DNA of 36,555 nucleotides from Patescibacteria group bacterium (GCA_028707005.1 JAQTVB010000011.1:1-36555), one strand, 5' to 3'; positions 7,085 to 16,683 are shown, counted from the stretch's first letter. A program made the numbers and translations. Notes: generated by a model not told the origin, from the sequence alone.

Positions 7085-7510
7085 TTAGGTAGCGGGGGTG
7101 CCCGTGGCAGTAAGCAGTCCGTTTATAACAAACGTCGCGATACCCCAGGAGGCTAATATAATCACTAAGCCGATAACTCCGGCGGTGATTAATTTCTTGG
7201 CTTCGCCAACCTTGTCTTCGTTTCCTCCGCCAGTCATCCATTTAAAGCCGCCCAATAAAATGATTACCACCGCGATGATGCCTAAAAAGCCCAAAATCAC
7301 GTTAATAACCGAAGCGGCGATGGCGCGCGGATCAGTACTGCCCAAACCAACGGCAGCCCCTACGGCATCATGGTTTCCTCCCGATGCGTCATCTCCCCAG
7401 CCAGTTACATCAGCCGCCAAAACTGGCAGCGTTGAAAAAACCAAGGCTGGCGTTAATACTAATAAAGCCATGGCCAATGCCACAATCTTTTTCATTAATT
7501 TTCCTTTCAT
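7085..7510 (-). CDS. T4SS pilin-like small membrane protein, copy 9 (first transcribed)
   Basis: A 141-residue paralogue with signal peptide about 1-33, exported stretch 34-60, first helix 66-86, loop GGFKWMTGGGNEDKV (87-101) and second helix 108-128. It has a strong ribosome-binding site (GGGAGGTG, 4 bases before ATG). Position and duplication with copy 8 suggest these two are the major subunits. No VirB4, VirB6 or other T4SS gene is in the window, so whether the array makes a pilus, a secretion channel or another surface structure is open. Confidence 0.78.
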   Translation of the reverse strand: MKGKLMKKIVALAMALLVLTPALVFSTLPVLAADVTGWGDDASGGNHDAVGAAVGLGSTDPRAIAASVINVILGFLGIIAVVIILLGGFKWMTGGGNEDKVGEAKKLITAGVIGLVIILASWGIATFVINGLLTATGTPAT

Positions 7511-7749
7511 TTTTCACCTCCCCTCTGAATAAACACCAATACGCACGAACAGAAAACGAATTGCACGAATTCAATTCATGATATAAGTGTTATTTAAATA
7601 ATTAGACTTATTAACATTAATTATATTTTACCATAAAATCAAAAAATCGCCAATAAATCATCCTTGATCGTTCAATTTATGCCATATTCTCTGATATCGC
7701 CGCAACAACCGGCTGATTCGTTTTACTTGATCCCGCTGAAGCTGGAAAG

Positions 7750-8532
7750 CTATCTGGCTACTTGCGCTCCCCAATTCCAAGAAGTCAATCTGTCGCCAAC
7801 GCAGGCGGTGTAGGTCGTGTTTGCGGCGGTTTTGCCGGTTTCAAGGTTAGCCAACGCGGCCACTCTGGCGGTATAAAAAGCCGTATAAGTCGCGTTGACG
7901 CATTGATCTTTAACGTTCTTTAATCTTTCCAGGGCGATATATTTTACGGCCGCTTTATCATAAGCGGTGGAGTTGGCCAAAGCCTTGACGCTCTGGCTGT
8001 AATCAGCTTTGCACAACTCTTCTCCCGTCGCCACCACTGCCGCCGTGGTCGCTGTCGCCGCTTTCGCCCTTACCCCTTTCCTGGCCTTCTCCGCGTCAAC
8101 CAGCGCCTTTTTATATGTAGCGGTTAAAGTCTTGATCGTGGCATTCCAGGGGGCAATGCAAAGATCCGAATATCTTGCATTCATGGCCTGCCTGATGCCA
8201 TCTTTATTTGTTTGGCTTAAGGCGCCGTCGGTGTTTAGTAGTAGCCTGGCTTTAAACCAATCTAATTTCGCCGGAGTATCCATGGCGTTAACTACCGCGG
8301 CTTCGTATGTCGTCATGGTGATATGGCTATGCGTAATAATGTAATTATAAACACCGGTAGCGCCGGTTTTTTTATTGTAATTTAAATTGGCAAAGCGGTC
8401 GGCCATGGCCGTTTTAAATATGGCTAAAACTTCTGTCTGGGATTTTTTTGTCGTCTGGTCAGACGCCCAAACGTTGGTTGCCAGGCTGAAAGCAAAGACA
8501 GCTAGCAAGCAGTAAAATAATGTTTTTTTCAT
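7750..8532 (-). CDS. Secreted Ala-rich protein of unknown function
   Basis: I do not recognise this 260-residue protein. It has a clear signal peptide (MKKTLFYCLLAVFAFSLATNVWA, cut after about residue 23) and no other membrane segment, so it should be exported. The mature part is rich in Ala, Lys and Thr and probably helical. It has four cysteines (DLCIAP, ELCKAD, DQCVNA, TACVGD) that could form two disulfides. It lies upstream of the pilin array on the same strand but is separated by 240 bases with no shared ribosome-binding signal. A surface or pilus-associated role is only a guess from position. Confidence 0.7.
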   Translation of the reverse strand: MKKTLFYCLLAVFAFSLATNVWASDQTTKKSQTEVLAIFKTAMADRFANLNYNKKTGATGVYNYIITHSHITMTTYEAAVVNAMDTPAKLDWFKARLLLNTDGALSQTNKDGIRQAMNARYSDLCIAPWNATIKTLTATYKKALVDAEKARKGVRAKAATATTAAVVATGEELCKADYSQSVKALANSTAYDKAAVKYIALERLKNVKDQCVNATYTAFYTARVAALANLETGKTAANTTYTACVGDRLTSWNWGAQVAR

Positions 8533-8718
8533 AATTTTTTCCGTAAGACTCCGATTTAATCCTTATCGGGGCCTTAAATTAATGAAGCAGAAATTAATTG
8601 GATTATATAATAAATTAATAATCCGGGCATGGGCGGAAGCTCGGAGACTGAAGTAATTATACACTTTTTAAATAGGATAGTAAATGCGGTTTCTTAAAAT
8701 AATTATCACCAACAGCGG

Positions 8719-10284
8719 CTATTTTATTTCATAGACCAGCAAGTCTTTGTTTTCAAAAACCAGGCTTGCCTGATCTTTAAGATTATTAAGGGTTTTGATC
8801 AAATTGCTGCCTTGGTAATTTGACGCTACCACGAACTTTGATCGAAAAACGGTTTTTATGGCCAAGGGCACCGATTTTATCTGCTCGGCCGGACTGATAT
8901 TTAAACATAAATCCGGCTGGTCGCAATACAGGCCCTGGGAGGAAATGTTGCGCCACAGCCAATAAGTCCGCGCGTCGTATTCATATGTAAACGTCGGGTC
9001 CATGCCAATTACATAATGGTTATAATCATTATAAAAAAACATCATCGGCCACATGCCCCAATTATCATAAAACACAACCGAATCTTTTTTGGTATTGGCT
9101 TTTAACCAATTATTGGCTTGCCGGAAATTTTCGCCTTGTTCGCTTGTCTTGCTGTAGTATAAAGAACAAAAAACGTTGCTTAAATTATAAAAAATAATTA
9201 AGAATAACGCGCTGAATATAAAAAAACCGGCTATTCTAAAATTTATTTTATCGGCCAACCAATTTTTAATTTGCGCGAATTCTTCTTCGGCTGAAAAATC
9301 GCTGAATATGACCGCCGAAAAAATAAAAGTCGCGGGCAGCCAATATTCCACGCCGCGCGGAAACAATAAAGTTATTAAGAGCCAAAAACTGGAGCATAAG
9401 AATAAAAAATCACTAACCACCGAATTTTTTTTAAATTTCTTTAAAGATAAAAACAAGCCCATGGAAAAAATATAAAGCAATAAAACTAAAAAATTACAAT
9501 TTAAAAAATCGGAAAAACTCGTAAGTTGCACCTCGCTGCCGATATTCAAATCAACGCCGGTAAGCTTCAAAAATAAAATCCGTCCGAAAGTTATAAACAT
9601 CACGTAAAAATAATTCATACCGGCCGGATGAAGTATTGTGCCAACCAAAATGCCGCCGGCCGCAGCGATGAGCGGCTTTAAATTTATCCGTTTATTAGCA
9701 TAAATATCTACGATAAAATAGGCCAAAGCCAATAATATTATCAGGGGCGCCAGTTGATAACATAGAACATAAGATAAAGATAAGATAAACAGCCAAAAAT
9801 TTTTGCCCTTAACTAAAAATAAAAAAGCCAGCGGTAAAACTATCATGGATAAAAGATGCGGCCTTTCCAGAAACAATCTATAGCTGAAAGTGGTGGAAGA
9901 AAAAAACAACAAAAAAGTCCAAACCAACGGGTGTTTTGCTCTCAATCCATTTAAAACCAGATAGAAGACTGAAAAAACCAAGGCCGCCAACAAACTGGCG
10001 AAAATTTTAACGCCCGAAGAAAGACCGAAACAATGAATAAATAAAGCCAAGCCCAAATGAAAGCCCCACCAAGGATCAACCGGCGCGTAATTAAAAAAAT
10101 GAAATTCCAACCACGGCTCAACCAGATCGAGCCGGCCGCTTTGTTCCATTAAAAAAGCGTGCTTAGCGTGATAATACGGATCATCGGCCGAAACAAACCC
10201 GCTGATAAAAAAGTGGGCGGCAAAAAACAGGGAAAAAAATACAATGAAAACCAAGAATGATTTTAATAAAAAAATTTTTTTCAT
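8719..10284 (-). CDS. Polytopic membrane protein, GT-C glycosyltransferase-like
   Basis: A 521-residue protein with about ten hydrophobic segments and a C-terminal soluble domain of about 150 residues. The first extracytoplasmic loop carries ADDPYYHAKHA (33-43). An acidic pair followed by PYYH at this place is typical of STT3/AglB oligosaccharyltransferases and related GT-C enzymes, where the aspartate binds the metal or lipid-linked sugar. The C-terminal part has DNWGMWP and a tyrosine-rich stretch near MDPTFTYEYDARTYW. I could not find the STT3 WWDYG motif, so calling it an oligosaccharyltransferase would go too far. Glycosylation of surface proteins such as the nearby pilins is a possible but unproven role. 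Confidence 0.6.
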   Translation of the reverse strand: MKKIFLLKSFLVFIVFFSLFFAAHFFISGFVSADDPYYHAKHAFLMEQSGRLDLVEPWLEFHFFNYAPVDPWWGFHLGLALFIHCFGLSSGVKIFASLLAALVFSVFYLVLNGLRAKHPLVWTFLLFFSSTTFSYRLFLERPHLLSMIVLPLAFLFLVKGKNFWLFILSLSYVLCYQLAPLIILLALAYFIVDIYANKRINLKPLIAAAGGILVGTILHPAGMNYFYVMFITFGRILFLKLTGVDLNIGSEVQLTSFSDFLNCNFLVLLLYIFSMGLFLSLKKFKKNSVVSDFLFLCSSFWLLITLLFPRGVEYWLPATFIFSAVIFSDFSAEEEFAQIKNWLADKINFRIAGFFIFSALFLIIFYNLSNVFCSLYYSKTSEQGENFRQANNWLKANTKKDSVVFYDNWGMWPMMFFYNDYNHYVIGMDPTFTYEYDARTYWLWRNISSQGLYCDQPDLCLNISPAEQIKSVPLAIKTVFRSKFVVASNYQGSNLIKTLNNLKDQASLVFENKDLLVYEIK

Positions 10285-10467
10285 CGCTTAATCAATGGAT
10301 TTATATTTGCTTAATGTCCGAATAAACCGGAATAATAACTGCCAATTTCATGAAAGAATGTTATAAATTGCCTCTGCGGCAAAAACCGCGAAACAAAACT
10401 TTTATTAATTTTATCATTAAATAATTTTTTTTACTACTTATTCCCCGGTGTGTCCGGCGGCAAAAAA

Positions 10468-10496
10468 TTGATTTTTCTCTAAATTACTGTTATAAT
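10468..10496 (+). promoter_or_regulatory. Strong sigma70-type promoter of the PBP gene
   Basis: TTGATT (10468-10473), a 17-base spacer and a perfect TATAAT (10491-10496). The predicted start of transcription is near 10503, only about 13 bases before the ATG. There is no Shine-Dalgarno sequence, so the mRNA is nearly leaderless. Confidence 0.8.
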
Positions 10497-10515
10497 TTTT
10501 TATATTTCATCCTTT

Positions 10516-13467
10516 ATGATGACCACTTCTTATTATTCCCGCAACATCAAATCTCCTCAAAGCTGGCGCAGCCCCAGGAAAAAATATTTCTTAAAAAAGG
10601 GCAGAAGAACCGCGGCGGCTTACGGCAACAACGGCAAGCTAAAGGAGTATTCAAACAAAAAGGGCAAGCCATTCAATCGGGCCAAGCTCGCCAAAACGTT
10701 ATTTTATGGCTTGCTGGTCTTTTTGCTTTTTTGTTTTGGCGCTTATCTGCAGCTGACCCGCGGCCTGCCGGACCCCAACCGCCTGATTGACCGCCAAGTG
10801 GCGCAAAGCACAAAAATTTATGACCGCACCGGAGAGACCATCCTTTATGAAATCCACGGCGACGAAAAGCGCACCATGGTAAGCCTAAAAGACATTCCGG
10901 ACAACTTAAAAAACGCCACTATCGCCATTGAAGACAAAGATTTTTATAAGCACAGCGGCTTCAGCCTTTGGGCAATCTTCCGCACGCTGGTAACCGACGT
11001 TTTGTTCGGTAAAAAAGCCGGCGCCTCCACGCTTACCCAGCAGTTCATCAAGAACGCGGTCTTAACCAACGAAAAAACTTTCACCAGAAAAATCAAAGAG
11101 ATAATCTTGGCTTACCGGCTGGAAAAAAAATTCTCCAAAGACGAAATTCTGCAGATGTACTTTAACGAGATTCCCTACGGCTCAACCGCTTACGGCGTGG
11201 AAGCGGCCAGCCAGCTTTATTTCGGCAAAAGCGCGCGCGACTTGGATCTGGCCGAGTCGGCCGTCTTGGCCGCCATCCCGCAAGCGCCCAGCCGCTACTC
11301 GCCTTACGGCCCCAACAAAGACCTGCTGCTCGCCAGACAAAAATATATCTTGGATCTGATGGCTAAATACGGCTACATCGCCAAAGACCAGGCCGAGGCA
11401 GCGAAAAAAGCCGCCGTAATTTTTAAAAAACCGTCCGACAATATGCTAGCGCCGCACTTTGTCATGTACATCAAAGAACTCTTGGCGGATCAATACGGCG
11501 AAAAAACCATTGAGCAGGGCGGTTTAAAAATTTATACCACCCTGGATCTTTATAAGCAAAAAATCGCGGAAGAAGTCATTAAAGAAAAAGCCGAGGCCAA
11601 TGCAAAAAAATACCAGGCTTCAAACGCCGCTCTGGTTTCAATTGATCCCAAGACCGGGCAAATTCTGGCCATGGTGGGATCAAAAGATTATTTCAACGAT
11701 GAAATCGACGGGCAGGTAAACGTGGCGCTGCAGCCCAGACAGCCGGGCTCGTCGTTTAAGCCCATTGTTTACGCCGCCGCGTTTATTAAGGGCTATACGC
11801 CGGAAACCGTGCTTTATGACGTGGTAACGAATTTTTCCACCGATCCGGCCAAACCCTATCAACCGCATAACTATGATTCAAAAGAACACGGCCCGGTGAC
11901 AATCCGGCAAGCTTTGGCCGGCTCCTTGAACATCCCGGCGGTGAAAGCGATTTATTTAACCGGCATTGACAACGTTTTAAGCCTGGCGCAAAACCTGGGC
12001 TATTCCACGCTTAACGACAGGAGCCGCTTCGGCCTGTCTTTGGTCTTGGGCGGCGGCGAAGTGAAATTGTTGGAACATGCCAATGCTTTCAGCGCCTTTG
12101 CCCGCGAAGGTTTAAAACACCCGCTCGCTTTTATATTAAAAGTGGAAGATAAGGACGGCAAAGTGCTGGAAGAATTTAAGAACCAGGATGAAAAAATTTT
12201 AAACGACGAAGTCGCGCGCCAAATCAACAGCATCCTATCGGACAATTCCGCTCGCGCCTACATCTTCGGCGAAAATAACTTTCTTACCCTGGGTTCCAGG
12301 CCGGTGGCGGCGAAAACCGGCACCACCAACGATTACCGCGACGCCTGGACCATCGGCTACACTCCGTCAATCGTTACCGGCGTCTGGGTGGGCAACAACG
12401 ATAATAAAGAGATGAAGCGCGGCGCCGATGGTTCGGTGGTAGCCGCGCCGATCTGGCATGACTACATGAACAGAGTTTTGGGCGATACGCCGATTGAATA
12501 TTTCAAGGCGCCGGAAGCGGCGCCCACGGGCAAGCCGATTTTAGACGGCGCGGCCAACCCAGGCGCGACCGTAAAAATTGATAAATTTTCCGGCTATTTA
12601 GCCAACGAATACACGCCGCCAAGCGCGGTTATAGAAAAACAATTCGGCCAGGCGCATTCCATTCTTTTTTACGTGGACAAAGACAACCCGGCCGGTCCGG
12701 CGCCGGCTAACCCGGCAAGCGACCCGCAATTCACTTTATGGGAAAGCGCGATTTCTGATTGGGCGAAAAAACAAGGTATTGTTAACGCCGCCCCGCCCAC
12801 CGAATTTGACAATGTGCACCGTCCCGCGTATCAGCCGGTGTTCACGATTGACTACCCGGTCAATAACCAAACCGTAAGCAACCAATATTTAGACGCGAGA
12901 ATTACCGCCAGCGCGACCAATGGCGTTAACCGCGCCGAATATTATATTGACGGTTATTTAACCGACACCGTAACCGCCGCCCCGTTTAACTTTAACAAGT
13001 ACATCGCCTTTTTAGATAACGGTTCTCATGATTTAATGGTGCGCGTCTGCGATGCGATTGACAATTGCAGCGAAAAAAAGATTGGATTCAATGTGGCGCA
13101 AAATCCTAAACAGGAAAAGGCGAATCTTAATATCGCTTTAACCCTGCCCGCGCCCAACACTGATTTTCTGAAAAAAGATTTTCCCCTGCCTTTGAAGGCC
13201 GAGGTCAACAACCCGGAACAAACGGCCGGCGTCACTTTTATTTGTAAAAACTCCGCCGGCGATGTTGAGCAAACCGCGCCGGGCCAAATTAAGGGCAAAA
13301 CCGCGCAAGGTTCGCTTACGACCATTTTACGGTCCGGTTCATATAAATTATACGCCGAAGCCCGCGGCTGGCGGGGCCAAACGGCCAAGAGCGATGAAAT
13401 CAATATCAACATTAAAGATCTAACGCCGGTGGTCGCTTCCACCACGCCCGCGGCGGTTACTCAATAA
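10516..13467 (+). CDS. Bifunctional class A penicillin-binding protein (PBP1A-like)
   Basis: This enzyme polymerises and crosslinks peptidoglycan. The 983 residues comprise a basic cytoplasmic tail (1-58), a membrane helix (about 60-82), a GT51 transglycosylase domain with EDKDFYKHSG (catalytic Glu139) and STLTQQFIKN (171-180), and a transpeptidase domain with SSFK (Ser412 nucleophile), SLN (470-472) and KTGTTNDY (600-607). A long C-terminal extension (about 780-970) has an Ig-like segment (HDLMVRVCDAIDNCSEK). ATG occurs twice in a row at the start and the first is used here. The Ig-like extension, found in many CPR PBPs, may contact the wall or partners. All catalytic residues are present. 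Confidence 0.95.
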   Translation: MMTTSYYSRNIKSPQSWRSPRKKYFLKKGRRTAAAYGNNGKLKEYSNKKGKPFNRAKLAKTLFYGLLVFLLFCFGAYLQLTRGLPDPNRLIDRQVAQSTKIYDRTGETILYEIHGDEKRTMVSLKDIPDNLKNATIAIEDKDFYKHSGFSLWAIFRTLVTDVLFGKKAGASTLTQQFIKNAVLTNEKTFTRKIKEIILAYRLEKKFSKDEILQMYFNEIPYGSTAYGVEAASQLYFGKSARDLDLAESAVLAAIPQAPSRYSPYGPNKDLLLARQKYILDLMAKYGYIAKDQAEAAKKAAVIFKKPSDNMLAPHFVMYIKELLADQYGEKTIEQGGLKIYTTLDLYKQKIAEEVIKEKAEANAKKYQASNAALVSIDPKTGQILAMVGSKDYFNDEIDGQVNVALQPRQPGSSFKPIVYAAAFIKGYTPETVLYDVVTNFSTDPAKPYQPHNYDSKEHGPVTIRQALAGSLNIPAVKAIYLTGIDNVLSLAQNLGYSTLNDRSRFGLSLVLGGGEVKLLEHANAFSAFAREGLKHPLAFILKVEDKDGKVLEEFKNQDEKILNDEVARQINSILSDNSARAYIFGENNFLTLGSRPVAAKTGTTNDYRDAWTIGYTPSIVTGVWVGNNDNKEMKRGADGSVVAAPIWHDYMNRVLGDTPIEYFKAPEAAPTGKPILDGAANPGATVKIDKFSGYLANEYTPPSAVIEKQFGQAHSILFYVDKDNPAGPAPANPASDPQFTLWESAISDWAKKQGIVNAAPPTEFDNVHRPAYQPVFTIDYPVNNQTVSNQYLDARITASATNGVNRAEYYIDGYLTDTVTAAPFNFNKYIAFLDNGSHDLMVRVCDAIDNCSEKKIGFNVAQNPKQEKANLNIALTLPAPNTDFLKKDFPLPLKAEVNNPEQTAGVTFICKNSAGDVEQTAPGQIKGKTAQGSLTTILRSGSYKLYAEARGWRGQTAKSDEININIKDLTPVVASTTPAAVTQ

Positions 13468-13478
13468 TTATCTTGTCC

Positions 13479-13515
13479 AATTAAAAACGCGAAACAAATG
13501 TCCGCGTTTTTAATT
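13479..13515. terminator. Bidirectional terminator between the PBP gene and dnaN
   Basis: A perfect 13-bp stem (AATTAAAAACGCG/CGCGTTTTTAATT) with an 11-base loop and T runs both ways, just after the PBP stop. Confidence 0.85.
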
Positions 13516-13543
13516 TATACAAATTTTTTAATTTGGGATTATC

Positions 13544-13590
13544 GCCAAAGTTCGCTAAAATTTTATTTTGAGGATTTGGCGAACTTTGGC
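13544..13590. repeat. GCCAAAGTTCGC inverted repeat
   Basis: Twelve-base perfect arms (13544-13555 and 13579-13590) with a 23-base AT-rich loop, 30 bases past the dnaN stop. It is probably the dnaN-side terminator or 3' end structure. Confidence 0.6.
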
Positions 13591-13620
13591 CTTAATTGGC
13601 AACACCTCCAATTCGCGTTT

Positions 13621-14769
13621 TTACTGTTTTATGGGCATGATAATATACAAATAGCTTTCATCTTTTTCCGGCCTGATAAGGCAGGGGGTGTTGCCATCCA
13701 CTATTTCCATGTCAACCATTTCGTTTTCAATATTGCTTAGGCCCTCGAGCAAATAACGATGATTAACCACCATGCTGTTTTCATCGCCGGTTACTTTAGC
13801 TTCCAGGTTGGTTATATTTTCTCCGGTTTGGCCAGAAACCGACGAGATAACCACCTTGTTTTTACCGGCCGGAAAATCCAAATTGACATCGTTGATGCCG
13901 GTTTTGGAAAATAACGAGGCCATCTTCACGGCGCGGATTAATTCTTGCCGCTCTATCGCGATTTTAGTCTTGCCGTTTTTAGGAATAATCTGCTGGTAAT
14001 CGGGGTATTGTCCTTCAATTAAGCGGGAAACCAATTCGGTTGAACCGTAAGTGAATAATATTTGATTATCGGAAATATAAAACTTTATTTCTTTATTGCC
14101 CTCATCAACGTCGTCTAAATTCACCGACAAAATTCTTAATAATTCCTGCAGAGTTTTTGCCGGAATAATAATTTTTTTTTCTTCTTGGCTGAAAGATTTA
14201 ATCTGAATTTTTTTCTCGGCCAAGCGGTAGCTGTCGGTCGCGGCCAAAGTTAAGGAATCGCCCGAAAAAATGAATAATACGCCGGACAATTCCAGTCTGG
14301 CTTCGCTTTGCTGGGTGGCGAAAATAACCTGGGAAACGGCGTTTTTTACCGCCTCCGCGTTGGCACTAAAATAATTTTTTCTGTCAACCTCCGGTATTAA
14401 GGGAAATTCATCTGCGGATTGCCCCTTAACCCTTGACTGATAGTTTTCGCAATCCACCAAAAGGTCGCTTTCTTTTTGCCTTAAGCCAATCTTTTTGTTG
14501 GGTAGCAAGTTGATACAGTCGGAAATTATTTTGGCGTTAACCGTAAACGCGCCCTCGGCCTCAATTTTTCCCCTAATCGCGCTAATTACGCCAATTTCAA
14601 GATTGGTGGCCGCGAGCCTGATATTTCCACCGCTCGCCTTAATCAAAACATTATTTAATATCGGCAGATTGACGTTTTTACCCGCAACATGGCTTACCAA
14701 CGCCAAACCCTGTTTTAAATTTTCCTGTAAGCTGAATATTTTAACTTCGTTGAGTTTTTCGTTGTTCAT
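13621..14769 (-). CDS. dnaN: DNA polymerase III beta subunit (sliding clamp)
   Basis: The ring-shaped clamp tethers the replicative polymerase to DNA. The 382 residues match the family's length and three-fold domain plan. The N-terminal block has FTVNAKIISDCINLLP, the middle has the typical LAATDSYRLAEK, and the C-terminal domain has EGQYPDYQQIIP and ends in the clamp's usual YLYIIMPIK. The hydrophobic cleft residues that bind partner peptides lie in these last segments. It is downstream of dnaA on the same strand, the standard arrangement, with a 250-base origin-like space between. ATG 14769 (MNNEKLNEVK) is the natural start. Confidence 0.96.
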   Translation of the reverse strand: MNNEKLNEVKIFSLQENLKQGLALVSHVAGKNVNLPILNNVLIKASGGNIRLAATNLEIGVISAIRGKIEAEGAFTVNAKIISDCINLLPNKKIGLRQKESDLLVDCENYQSRVKGQSADEFPLIPEVDRKNYFSANAEAVKNAVSQVIFATQQSEARLELSGVLFIFSGDSLTLAATDSYRLAEKKIQIKSFSQEEKKIIIPAKTLQELLRILSVNLDDVDEGNKEIKFYISDNQILFTYGSTELVSRLIEGQYPDYQQIIPKNGKTKIAIERQELIRAVKMASLFSKTGINDVNLDFPAGKNKVVISSVSGQTGENITNLEAKVTGDENSMVVNHRYLLEGLSNIENEMVDMEIVDGNTPCLIRPEKDESYLYIIMPIKQ

Positions 14770-15025
14770 ATTTTTGCGTTTATGTTTTGATGATTATTAT
14801 TTGTATATTTAATATAATAAATAATAACAATAATAAGGGGGTTGATAAGTGCGCGTTTTTTAAGATTGTTGTTTAAAAATCGTTCAATTGACAGTTTTTT
14901 TGTGTGTATTTTTTGTTGATGAAAAGAATTTTGGCGATGGTTTGGTTGTGTATAAATTATGCGCTTAAAATTTAAATAACGAATTATCAACCGACCGGCC
15001 ACAGCTATCCAGCAAATTATCAACC
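14770..15025. other. Probable chromosomal origin (oriC) between dnaA and dnaN
   Basis: This is a gene-free, very AT-rich space. It holds three exact TTATCAACC boxes: 14840-14848 (minus), 14984-14992 (plus) and 15017-15025 (plus, overlapping the dnaA stop). It also holds TTATACACA (14947-14955, minus), which fits the TTATNCACA DnaA-box consensus. An A/T-only run at 14795-14835 could be the unwinding element. Position next to dnaA, dnaN, rpmH, rnpA and yidC supports the call. Confidence 0.65.
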
Positions 15026-16366
15026 GCTGTATATTAGTTGTTTTATGGAATTGATATTTTGTTTCATGCGTTCATCCGACTCATACTCTTTGGTGACTTT
15101 ATTGAAGGCGTGCATGGCGGTGGTGTGGTCGCGTCCCCCCAGTTCCTGGCCGATGGAAGGATAGGATGAGCTGATTTCTCTGCGCATTAAGAACATGGCG
15201 ATCTGTCTCGGCACCACCAGTTCTTTTTTGCGGCTTTGTCCGATAATGTCTTTGGTGTTAATGTCAAAAAACTTGGCCACGGCCTCAATAATGGTTTTGG
15301 CTGTGGTGGATTTTGCCTGAAAATTGGAAATAATGCCGGTTAAAATGTTTTTGGCCGATTCAATTGAGGGTAAAGAGTTGTTAAATTCATAATAAGCGAT
15401 CAGGCGGTTTAAGGCTCCTTCCAGTTCGCGGATATTGCTGGTTATATTATTTGCGATGTAAGCCAAAACATCTTTATCAAGCTTATAATTTTTTTCCCGG
15501 CACTTGGTTTCCAAAATCGCGATTCTGGTCTCAACGTCCGGGGCGCCGATGTCGGCGATCATGCCCCATTCAAAGCGCGACAGCAGCCTTTTTTCCAGCG
15601 CCGGTATGGCTTTGGGCGGCCGATCGGAGGAAATCACGATTTGTCGATTGGTTTGGTGCAGGTCATTGAAAGTGTGAAAAAATTCTTCTTGCGTGCCGTC
15701 TTTGCCGCCCATAAAATGAATATCGTCCACCAAGAGCAGGTCAACGTTGCGGTAATGGTCTTTAAAATCTTTGGCCTGGCCGTTTCTTACGGCCTGGATA
15801 TAGTCGTTAGTGAATTTTTCACAAGAAACATATAATATTTTTTCGGTTTTTTTTGATAATTCATGGCCGATCGCCTGGAGCAAGTGAGTTTTTCCCAAGC
15901 CCACGCCGCCATAGATAAAAAGAGGATTGTATGCGTGTCCCGGGTTGGCCGCTACGGCCTGGCAGGCCGCGTGCGCCAATTCGTTGTTTTTGCCCACAAT
16001 AAAATTTTCAAAAATATAGCGGCTGTTTAAGCCAAATCTATTAACCGATTTTGGCTTATTTTCAATAATATTTTCCGTTTTTGCCCGGCTCATTAAATCG
16101 TCCGGCGCCGGCTCTTTTCTGGTTTCAACTTTATATAATATTTCTTTAACTTCCAAAGAGCCCAGATTTTTAAAAGCCCCGGAAATTTCTTTATGATATT
16201 TTTTTTCCAGCCAGGCTTTAGTGAAGGTGTTGGGTACGCAAATAATAACCCGGCCATTTTCCAGAGAGGAAATAAAAGTACTTTTAAACCAGGTGGTGAA
16301 ATTTGCTTTTGATAAGCTCAATTCAATTTCACCCAAAACCGCTTGCCAGAGTTGATCGTTGTTCAT
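15020..16366 (-). CDS. dnaA: Chromosomal replication initiator DnaA
   Basis: DnaA binds origin boxes, forms an ATP-dependent filament and opens the duplex. The 448 residues include domain I (1-75), a short linker, and AAA+ domain III with Walker A GGVGLGKT (153-160), Walker B LLLVDDIH (210-217) and the arginine-containing LLSRFEWG box. Domain IV carries the DNA-binding signature GGRDHTTAMHAFNKV (410-424). It ends with TGA, so UGA is a stop here. A candidate promoter (TTGACT at 16458-16453 and TATAAT/TAATAT near 16437) has a short spacer and is only tentative. Confidence 0.97.
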   Translation of the reverse strand: MNNDQLWQAVLGEIELSLSKANFTTWFKSTFISSLENGRVIICVPNTFTKAWLEKKYHKEISGAFKNLGSLEVKEILYKVETRKEPAPDDLMSRAKTENIIENKPKSVNRFGLNSRYIFENFIVGKNNELAHAACQAVAANPGHAYNPLFIYGGVGLGKTHLLQAIGHELSKKTEKILYVSCEKFTNDYIQAVRNGQAKDFKDHYRNVDLLLVDDIHFMGGKDGTQEEFFHTFNDLHQTNRQIVISSDRPPKAIPALEKRLLSRFEWGMIADIGAPDVETRIAILETKCREKNYKLDKDVLAYIANNITSNIRELEGALNRLIAYYEFNNSLPSIESAKNILTGIISNFQAKSTTAKTIIEAVAKFFDINTKDIIGQSRKKELVVPRQIAMFLMRREISSSYPSIGQELGGRDHTTAMHAFNKVTKEYESDERMKQNINSIKQLIYSG

Positions 16367-16683
16367 AGCTTGGGGAAGTTATGATTAAAATATAAAAAAG
16401 AAACGTTTTGCTATGCGGCGACAGTCCTAGTATATTATAAATTTTTTCTTAAAGTCAAATTCCAATTTTTATCTAAGGCAATTATAACAATAAAAAAATA
16501 AATATCAAATAGGCGTAAAAGTTTACAAGCTGTGAATAAAGGGTGGAAAAGATTTTTCATTGACTTAAAGCGGTTTAGATGTTATGTTTCAGTTAGCTAT
16601 AAAGTTTATAAAGTTAAGGGTCCTATAATCGGGAGTTTTGCTTGATAAACTTTATGATTTTTAATTTTATAACTGTTTAGTTT
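16367..16683. other. Divergent dnaA-rpmH regulatory space
   Basis: A gene-free AT-rich stretch of 317 bases carrying the promoters of dnaA (leftward) and rpmH (rightward). It includes one DnaA box, TGTGAATAA at 16531-16539 (TTATTCACA on the minus strand), and TATAAT at 16624-16629 upstream of rpmH. This single box would suit DnaA autoregulation. I see no RNA gene here. Confidence 0.5.

Noticed and set aside
6861-7241. Long minus-strand frame overlapping the start of pilin copy 9's downstream region
   Set aside because: It runs through the signal region and loop of copy 9 in another frame and has an arginine-rich, non-membrane translation. It is a shadow of the duplicated gene.
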